From: Moraxellaceae bacterium UBA2032
GTDB taxonomy: Bacteria > Pseudomonadota > Gammaproteobacteria > Pseudomonadales > Moraxellaceae
Assembly (NCBI GenBank): GCA_002333125.1
Contig: DDBM01000149.1
Span: 502-11,790 of the forward strand
Length of the DNA: 11,289 nt
Direction: 5' to 3'
This document shows, one piece after another, positions 6,697 to 11,289 of this stretch (position 1 is the first letter of the stretch; each line of letters starts with the position of its first letter). The notes under the pieces are model-generated. The model was not told where the DNA came from. It was given only the letters and a program-made list of their open reading frames with translations, and searched no databases. A program made the position numbers and the translations under genes.

Positions 6697-7065
6697 ATGA
6701 GTGGTAAGCACCCGATTATTGAAAGCATCGAAAAAGCTCAAATGAAGCAAAACCTTCCATCTTTTGCACCTGGCGACACAGTTGTTGTGCAAGTAAAAGT
6801 AAAAGAAGGTGAGCGTGAGCGTTTACAGGCTTATGAAGGCGTTGTTATTGCCAAGAAAAATGGCGGTTTAAACTCTGCATTTACAGTACGTAAAATTTCT
6901 AACGGCGTAGGTGTTGAGCGTGTTTTTCAAACACATTCTCCTCAAGTTGCCAGTATTGAAGTTAAACGTCGTGGTGCCGTGCGTCGTGCTAAGTTGTATT
7001 ACTTGCGTGACCGTACAGGTAAATCTGCACGTATTAAAGAAAAGTTGGTTGCTCGTACTAAATAA
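6697..7065 (+). CDS. rplS: 50S ribosomal protein L19
   Basis: A 122-aa protein of the L19 family, located at the 30S-50S interface of the large subunit. Diagnostic segments are [20 protein letters not shown] (23-42), [14 protein letters not shown] (44-57), [20 protein letters not shown] (62-81) and a basic C-terminal [20 protein letters not shown]. The start has the best Shine-Dalgarno sequence of the operon, AGGAG at 6685-6689, consistent with higher expression than rimM and trmD. It is the last gene of the operon, with a strong terminator 18 nt after the stop. Length is slightly above the E. coli protein (115 aa). Confidence 0.98.
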   Translation: MSGKHPIIESIEKAQMKQNLPSFAPGDTVVVQVKVKEGERERLQAYEGVVIAKKNGGLNSAFTVRKISNGVGVERVFQTHSPQVASIEVKRRGAVRRAKLYYLRDRTGKSARIKEKLVARTK

Positions 7066-7083
7066 GTACGTTGCTTATCAGCT

Positions 7084-7112
7084 AAAAAAGCGACCTTTGT
7101 GTCGCTTTTTTT
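7084..7112 (+). terminator. Strong rho-independent terminator of the rpsP-rplS operon
   Basis: GCGAC (7090-7094), a 6-nt loop CTTTGT, GTCGC (7101-7105) and a seven-T run; the flanking A6/T6 extends the stem to 11 bp. The A run before the stem makes it potentially bidirectional, although no leftward gene lies to its right. Confidence 0.92.
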
Positions 7113-7146
7113 ATATGTATTATAGTGTGTTGTTGTTTTAATTTAG

Positions 7147-7216
7147 CCCTCACCCCAACCCTCTCCCGTAGGGCGAGGGAGTCCTCTCTCCCTGTGGGAG
7201 AGAGCTAGAGTGAGGG
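7147..7216. repeat. REP-like cloverleaf element in the rplS-xerD gap
   Basis: About 70 nt, very different in composition from its surroundings. Outer arms CCCTCAC (7147-7153) and GTGAGGG (7210-7216) close a three-way junction. Inside are hairpin A, CCCTCTCCC/GGGCGAGGG (7159-7167 with 7171-7179, loop GTA, one mismatch), and hairpin B, CTCTCTCCC/GGGAGAGAG (7184-7192 with 7196-7204, loop TGT, perfect). Sequences of the CCCTCACCC..CCCTCTCCC type recur in many bacterial genomes as intergenic REP-like repeats. Only one copy is in this window, so its repetitive nature is inferred. Confidence 0.65.
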
Positions 7217-7284
7217 AGAAAACAAGGTAAATCTGCTTGAAATACGCTTGAGACTAAAGCATCAACATACATTAGGTGTTTGCC

Positions 7285-8247
7285 ATGACCATCTCATCAA
7301 TAACAACAACAGCAAAAAAACCACGTCGTCAACGCGGTCGTCTATTAGCGGCTGTGCCTTTACCTGATAATTTAAGTGGTGTCGAGCTGCAATGGTTACG
7401 TGATCGTTTGGTGGCTCAAGCCTTAAGTCAGCACAGTGTTAATGCCTATTTAGCCGACCTCAAAAAAATTGTATTATGGGCAAATAAGCCGCTCTCACAA
7501 TTAACTAAAACAGATTTTGAACAGTTTTTAATGACATTAGCCGATGCTAGTTCAAGCCCGCGCTCAGTGTCTCGTTATTTGTCGTCAGCACGTCATTTTT
7601 ATCGACTGCAAATTGCCGAAGGCTTACTCACGCTTGACCCTACTTTAGAGTTAAACAGTCCGCGTTTAGGGCGATCTTTACCTAAAGATTTATCGGAATT
7701 AGATGTAGAAGCGTTATTGGCTGCCCCCGATATTAGTACCGAATTAGGCTTACGTGACCGAGCGATGTTAGAGTTATTATATGCTTGTGGTTTGCGTGTA
7801 TCAGAATTAGTGGGTGTGACTATAGATGAGTCTAATTTACGTGCAGGTTTTGTGCGTGTACGTGGCAAAGGCAGTAAAGAGCGTTTAGTGCCGATGGGCG
7901 AAGTTGCGCGTGACTGGTTGATACAGTATTTGCAAGAGGCGCGACCTAGTTTGGTACGTGGCCAAATGAGTGATGCTTTATTTCCGAGCCGTGTGGGTGG
8001 TTTTATGAGTCGGCAAAATTTTTGGTATGCTATTAAAGGGTATGCCAAAAAAGCAGGCATAGAACGTACCTTGTCGCCACATACCTTACGCCATGCCTTT
8101 GCAACACACTTATTAAATCATGGTGCAGATTTACGTGTGGTGCAAATGTTGTTGGGGCATAGTGATTTATCAACCACTCAAATTTATACCCACGTGGCGC
8201 GCGCACGTTTGCAGGTTTTACATCAGCAGCATCATCCGCGTGGTTGA
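7285..8247 (+). CDS. xerD: Site-specific tyrosine recombinase XerD
   Basis: A 320-aa tyrosine recombinase of the Xer type, which with XerC resolves chromosome dimers at dif near the FtsK septum. The N-terminal SAM-like core-binding domain spans about residues 30-115 (LSQHSVNAYLADLKK). The catalytic domain has the full set: Arg171 in ACGLRVSEL, Lys195 in RGKGSKERLVP, His266 and Arg269 in SPHTLRHAFATHLL, His292 in MLLGHSDLSTTQIYTHV and nucleophile Tyr301. I choose ATG 7285 because AGGTG lies at 7274-7278 at correct spacing; an upstream GTG at 7276 would overlap that site. The N-terminus carries a basic extension (KKPRRQRGR) that makes it longer than E. coli XerD (298 aa). XerD rather than XerC is favoured by the downstream dsbC-hom neighbourhood. 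Confidence 0.92.
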   Translation: MTISSITTTAKKPRRQRGRLLAAVPLPDNLSGVELQWLRDRLVAQALSQHSVNAYLADLKKIVLWANKPLSQLTKTDFEQFLMTLADASSSPRSVSRYLSSARHFYRLQIAEGLLTLDPTLELNSPRLGRSLPKDLSELDVEALLAAPDISTELGLRDRAMLELLYACGLRVSELVGVTIDESNLRAGFVRVRGKGSKERLVPMGEVARDWLIQYLQEARPSLVRGQMSDALFPSRVGGFMSRQNFWYAIKGYAKKAGIERTLSPHTLRHAFATHLLNHGADLRVVQMLLGHSDLSTTQIYTHVARARLQVLHQQHHPRG

Positions 8248-8276
8248 TTAGCAAAAAAGTTACAGTCTTTTAGAAT
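8248..8276 (+). promoter_or_regulatory. Candidate promoter for dsbC
   Basis: TTAGCA (8248-8253, 4 of 6), a 17-nt spacer and TAGAAT (8271-8276, 5 of 6) occupy the 70-nt xerD-dsbC gap, with a GGAGAG ribosome binding site at 8305-8310. The spacing is ideal, the -35 mediocre. No terminator separates xerD from dsbC, so readthrough from xerD is also possible. Confidence 0.35.
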
Positions 8277-8317
8277 ATTTGTCTTTAATCTACTAATAAT
8301 CTTTGGAGAGTCTAATT

Positions 8318-9091
8318 ATGAAGTTTTCTCATCTTGCCTTGTCGTTAAGCCTGATTCTTGTTAGTGCCTGTTCTCAAGCCGAACCACCAATTATTAGTAA
8401 AGCTGTTGCAGGGGGGACGACTACGCCAGCTAATGTAGAGCAAGCTATTCGTGCTAGCTTAAAACAAGCTATTCCCGATACCGAAATCACTTCTGTTAAG
8501 CCCAGCGTCGCAGGATTATACGAAATTAAAGCTAAAGGTTATGGTACGGCTTATATCACTGCTGATGGTCGTTATATGTTTCAAGGTGAAGTGATAGAAA
8601 TTAATGGCAGTAAGCTATCTAATGTCACAGAACAGGGTATGGCTGAAGGACGTAAAGTTGCTTTAGCGGCTGTTCCTTTAAAAGATATGATTATTTATCC
8701 CGCAACAGGCGATAAAACTAAGGGCATAATTTATGTCTTTACCGATGTGGATTGTGGTTATTGCCGCAAAATTCACCAAGAAATGCCTGTGATGAATCAA
8801 ATGGGTATTGAGGTACGTTATTTGGCTTTTCCCCGTGCAGGCTATCCATCACCTACCTCACAGCGTATGGATGCGATTTGGTGTAATGCCGACCGTAATA
8901 GTGCGATGACAGCAATGAAAAATAATCAGCCTGTTACTCCTGCAACGTGTCCTAACCCGATTAAAGCACAGTATGAGTTGGGTCAAGAGTTAGGCGTGCG
9001 TGGTACGCCTGCGGTGTTTTTAGAAGATGGCACACAAGTTGGCGGTTATTTATCACCAACTGATTTAGCCGCTGCCATGAAAATTAAATAA
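8318..9091 (+). CDS. dsbC: Thiol:disulfide interchange protein DsbC, apparently a lipoprotein
   Basis: A 257-aa periplasmic disulfide isomerase/reductase that reshuffles wrong disulfides and is kept reduced by DsbD. The N-terminal dimerisation domain spans about 35-110, followed by a linker and a thioredoxin fold. The active site is CGYC (146-149) within FTDVDCGYCRKIH, identical to E. coli DsbC; the cis-Pro loop is RGTPAVF (Pro231). Cys189 and Cys211 match the structural disulfide of the family. Unusually, the N-terminus reads MKFSHLALSLSLILVSAC-S: V-S-A-C is a good lipobox, so Cys18 may be lipidated and the dimer membrane-tethered. E. coli DsbC is soluble. I choose ATG 8318, with GGAGAG 8-13 nt upstream; a longer reading from TTG 8303 would overlap that site. 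It sits between xerD and hom, as in many gammaproteobacteria. Confidence 0.94.
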   Translation: MKFSHLALSLSLILVSACSQAEPPIISKAVAGGTTTPANVEQAIRASLKQAIPDTEITSVKPSVAGLYEIKAKGYGTAYITADGRYMFQGEVIEINGSKLSNVTEQGMAEGRKVALAAVPLKDMIIYPATGDKTKGIIYVFTDVDCGYCRKIHQEMPVMNQMGIEVRYLAFPRAGYPSPTSQRMDAIWCNADRNSAMTAMKNNQPVTPATCPNPIKAQYELGQELGVRGTPAVFLEDGTQVGGYLSPTDLAAAMKIK

Positions 9092-9093
9092 TA

Positions 9094-9166
9094 TTAGCTC
9101 AAAAATGCATTAATCATAGTTGATACGGTGCATTTTTGGGCTAAACCGTTATATCATTGACGGTTT
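9094..9166 (+). other. Two hairpins in the dsbC-hom gap
   Basis: The first pairs TTAGCTCAAAAATGCA (9094-9109) with TGCATTTTTGGGCTAA (9129-9144): 16 bp with one G-U and a 19-nt loop, starting 3 nt after the dsbC stop. The second pairs AAACCGT (9143-9149) with ACGGTTT (9160-9166) with a 10-nt loop. They share 9143-9144, so they compete only at the edge. Neither has a good T run; they may stabilise the dsbC 3' end or belong to a hom leader. Confidence 0.5.
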
Positions 9167-9170
9167 TGAT

Positions 9171-9205
9171 AGGCTGCTCACTCCAGGGCGGCTTTTCTCT
9201 TTTTT
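9171..9205 (+). terminator. Probable intrinsic terminator between dsbC and hom
   Basis: AGGCTGC (9171-9177) pairs with GCGGCTT (9188-9194) using two G-U pairs, loop 10 nt, followed by the T-rich tail TTCTCTTTTTT ending at 9205. It would end transcription from dsbC or act as an attenuator if the hom promoter lies upstream. I found no leader peptide rich in Thr or Ile codons that would indicate classical threonine attenuation. Confidence 0.5.
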
Positions 9206-9257
9206 AAGTACATGATTGGCGTTGTTAAAAGCGCGTCGCTAAAGAATAGGTGATAGG

Positions 9258-10562
9258 GTGAAAACGGTTAAAGTCGGTATTGTTGGGCTAGGAACAGTGG
9301 GTGGCGGGGCATTAAATCTATTGCAAGCCAATGCAGCAGAAATTAGTCGTCGTACAGGCCGTGATATTATCGTGACGCATATTGGCGCACGTCGTGATTA
9401 TCCTCAATATAATTTAACAAACATTACCATTAGTCACGATATTTTTGCCGTGGTTAACGACCCTAATGTGGATATTGTGGTTGAAGTTATTGGCGGTACA
9501 ACGACTGCGCGTGAATTGGTTTTACAAGCCATTGCTAACGGCAAACACGTTGTCACCGCAAACAAAGCTTTGTTAGCCCACTATGGCAACGAGATTTTTG
9601 CGGCGGCCGAAGCCAAAGGTGTGTTTGTGGCTTTTGAAGCTGCTGTGGCAGGTGGCGTACCGATTATTAAAGTGCTGCGCGAAGGTTTGGCAGGTAATAA
9701 AATTGATTGGTTGGCAGGCATTATTAACGGCACAGGCAATTTTATTTTAACCGAAATGCGCGAAAAAGGCCGTGATTTTGCTGATGTGTTACAAGAGGCA
9801 CAAGCCTTAGGTTATGCCGAAGCTGATCCGACTTTTGACGTAGAAGGTATTGATGCAGCGCATAAACTGACTATTTTGGCCTCGTTAGCGTTTGGTATTC
9901 CTTTGCAGTTTGATAAAGTATATACCGAAGGCATTAGTAAGCTAACCCGTGAAGATGTGGCCTATGCCGAAGAATTAGGCTTTAGAATTAAACATTTAGG
10001 TGTTGCGCGTCGTACAGACGAAGGCATTGAATTACGTGTACATCCTACACTTATTCCTCAAGCGCGTTTAATTGCTAATGTAAATGGCGTTAAAAATGCC
10101 GTTTTAGTACAATCCGATGCGGTTGGCTCGACTTTGTATTATGGTGCAGGGGCAGGTGCAGGCGCGACGGGTTCTGCTGTGGTTGCCGATATTGTGGATA
10201 TTGTGCGTGCCTTGAGTTTAGAAAATGCCAGTGGTGTGCCGCATTTGGCTTTTCAACCAGATTCCTTAGCCGATACGCCTATTTTGCCTGTAGAAGCGAT
10301 TCAAACCGCTTACTATTTACGTTTGCAAGCGAATGATAAATCGGGTGTTTTAGCGGATGTGACCCGTATTTTGAGTGAAAATGGTATTAGCATCGAAGCT
10401 ATTTTACAAAAACCTGCCCATGAAGCAGGCACAGTGCCTGTGATTATTTTGACTAAACTTGTAGTTGAGCGCGAAATGAATCGTGCCATTGGCAGTTTAG
10501 AGGCATTGGCTGATATTGTTGCGCCCGTGGTGCGTATCCGTTTAGAAGTGTTAGACGCTTAA
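9258..10562 (+). CDS. hom: Homoserine dehydrogenase (monofunctional, with C-terminal ACT domain)
   Basis: A 434-aa enzyme that reduces aspartate-4-semialdehyde to homoserine with NAD(P)H, the branch step towards threonine and methionine. The N-terminal Rossmann fold begins [17 protein letters not shown], with GLGTVG (10-15) as the nucleotide loop. [13 protein letters not shown] (98-110, Lys103), [20 protein letters not shown] (125-144), [13 protein letters not shown] and [20 protein letters not shown] (185-204, catalytic Lys203) are all intact. A C-terminal ACT domain (about 352-425, beginning [20 protein letters not shown]) suggests feedback control, typically by threonine. There is no aspartokinase domain, unlike E. 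coli ThrA or MetL. The start is GTG 9258 with AGGTG at 9248-9252. thrC follows after 56 nt. Confidence 0.97.
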   Translation: MKTVKVGIVGLGTVGGGALNLLQANAAEISRRTGRDIIVTHIGARRDYPQYNLTNITISHDIFAVVNDPNVDIVVEVIGGTTTARELVLQAIANGKHVVTANKALLAHYGNEIFAAAEAKGVFVAFEAAVAGGVPIIKVLREGLAGNKIDWLAGIINGTGNFILTEMREKGRDFADVLQEAQALGYAEADPTFDVEGIDAAHKLTILASLAFGIPLQFDKVYTEGISKLTREDVAYAEELGFRIKHLGVARRTDEGIELRVHPTLIPQARLIANVNGVKNAVLVQSDAVGSTLYYGAGAGAGATGSAVVADIVDIVRALSLENASGVPHLAFQPDSLADTPILPVEAIQTAYYLRLQANDKSGVLADVTRILSENGISIEAILQKPAHEAGTVPVIILTKLVVEREMNRAIGSLEALADIVAPVVRIRLEVLDA

Positions 10563-10563
10563 C

Positions 10564-10606
10564 CCCCTCCCTGCCTCCCCCTACGTTAGGAGGAGGGGAT
10601 ATTTTT
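10564..10606 (+). terminator. C/G-rich hairpin with short T run between hom and thrC (attenuator or REP-like)
   Basis: It starts 2 nt after the hom stop. One fold pairs CCTCC-C-CCTA (10574-10583) with TAGG-A-GGAGG (10587-10596) around loop CGT, with one mismatch. An alternative pairs CCCCTCC (10564-10570) with GGAGGGG (10592-10598) and keeps the inner CCTA/TAGG stem. ATATTTTT follows. It could cut hom-to-thrC readthrough, or be a member of an intergenic repeat family. No promoter fits in the remaining 12 nt before the thrC ribosome binding site (AGAGAGAA). Confidence 0.5.
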
Positions 10607-10618
10607 AGAGAGAATATT

Positions 10619-11289
10619 ATGACTTTTGGTAGCCGTTATACGGGTTTGATAAACAAATATCGTGACCATTTGCCTGTTTCTGATGATACACGCATTATTT
10701 CTTTGGGCGAAGGTAATACGCCGTTAATTCGCTTAAAAAATATTCCACAGTTGTTGGGCAAAAATGTTGATATTTACGTTAAGTACGAAGGTTTAAATCC
10801 AACGGGTTCGTTTAAAGACCGTGGCATGACCATGGCCGTGACTAAAGCCGTAGAAGAGGGCAGCAAAGCAATTATTTGTGCTTCTACAGGTAACACCTCT
10901 GCGGCGGCTGCGGCTTATGCAGCACGTGCAGGTATCAAAGCCTTTGTGTTAATTCCCGAAGGTAAAATTGCCATGGGTAAATTAGCCCAAGCGATGATGT
11001 ATGGTGCAATCACCTTACAAATTCGGGGTAACTTTGATGAAGGCATGGAGTTGGTTAAACAAGTCGCCACTCAAGCCCCCGTAACAATTGTAAACTCCAT
11101 TAATCCTTATCGTTTACAAGGCCAAAAAACGGCTGCTTTTGAGATTGTTGAAGAATTAGGTTTTGCACCTGATTATCACTGCTTACCTGTGGGTAATGCG
11201 GGTAATATTACGGCACATTGGATGGGATACAGTGAGTACCATGAACGTGGTTTTGCCAATAATCGTCCTAAAATGATTGGTTATCAAGC
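10619..11289 (+). CDS. thrC: Threonine synthase, N-terminal part (cut by window edge)
   Basis: An open frame of 223 codons runs to the window edge. It is a pyridoxal-phosphate enzyme converting O-phosphohomoserine to threonine and phosphate. It opens [20 protein letters not shown] and carries [11 protein letters not shown] (29-39), the PLP lysine Lys66 in [63 protein letters not shown] and the PLP phosphate loop [16 protein letters not shown]. The short N-terminus, without the extra domain of E. coli- or Pseudomonas-type ThrC, puts it in the short class seen in Acinetobacter and Bacillus. ATG 10619 is preceded by AGAGAGAA (10607-10614). It completes the homoserine-to-threonine route with hom, apart from homoserine kinase (thrB), which is not in the window. 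Confidence 0.96.
   Translation, partial: MTFGSRYTGLINKYRDHLPVSDDTRIISLGEGNTPLIRLKNIPQLLGKNVDIYVKYEGLNPTGSFKDRGMTMAVTKAVEEGSKAIICASTGNTSAAAAAYAARAGIKAFVLIPEGKIAMGKLAQAMMYGAITLQIRGNFDEGMELVKQVATQAPVTIVNSINPYRLQGQKTAAFEIVEELGFAPDYHCLPVGNAGNITAHWMGYSEYHERGFANNRPKMIGYQ

Noticed and set aside
7237..7276. xerD promoter built on TTGAAA (7237-7242) or TTGAGA (7248-7253)
   Set aside because: Both are good -35 matches but no acceptable -10 follows at 16-18 nt; the nearest, TACATT at 7268-7273, is 14 nt from the second.
7599..8254. 153- and 73-codon minus-strand frames inside xerD
   Set aside because: xerD has every catalytic residue in the plus frame; the antisense products are low-quality sequence without motifs.
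9120..9215. Leader peptide for threonine attenuation before hom
   Set aside because: The open frame from TTG 9120 crosses the hairpins but contains no run of Thr or Ile codons, has no SD and uses a weak start codon.
1..11289. Mobile island, phage, CRISPR, toxin-antitoxin or defence system
   Set aside because: xerD is the housekeeping recombinase in its usual context; there are no direct-repeat arrays, transposases, integrase-plus-att structures or tRNA targets, and composition is even apart from the short repeat elements.

Overview
The window is a housekeeping stretch of a moderately AT-rich gammaproteobacterial chromosome. Protein sequences and gene order (rpsP-rimM-trmD-rplS, then xerD-dsbC-hom-thrC, with the short class of threonine synthase) point to Moraxellaceae or close relatives. 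That placement is by eye, with no database search.

Layout, left to right. Positions 1-127 (minus strand) hold the start of an Ala/Pro/Glu-rich lipoprotein cut by the window edge. Positions 372-4077 hold a four-gene TRAP transporter set: a TatT-family lipoprotein, a periplasmic DctP-type binding protein, a small DctQ membrane subunit and a large DctM membrane subunit. The last three are joined by 4-nt stop/start overlaps. TatT plus P, Q and M is the set known as a TPR-protein-associated TRAP (TPAT) transporter, first characterised in Treponema pallidum. A membrane-anchored, TPR-like protein of unknown function (4072-4797, minus) overlaps the dctM end by 6 nt.

Positions 4798-7112 hold the ribosome/tRNA-modification operon rpsP-rimM-trmD-rplS. 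It is preceded by a leader that can fold two mutually exclusive hairpins and ends in a strong intrinsic terminator. A REP-like cloverleaf repeat lies in the gap after it (7147-7216). Next come xerD (tyrosine recombinase for chromosome dimer resolution) and dsbC (periplasmic disulfide isomerase, here with an apparent lipobox). The dsbC-hom gap contains three stacked hairpins, the last terminator-like. Then hom and the start of thrC form the aspartate-to-threonine branch, separated by a C/G-rich hairpin with a short T run.

I found no CRISPR array, insertion sequence, phage gene, toxin-antitoxin pair, rRNA or tRNA. No clearly novel defence or mobile system is visible. The points most worth checking are the TPAT operon, the lipobox on DsbC, the rpsP leader hairpins, the repeat elements, and the unassigned TPR-like protein.
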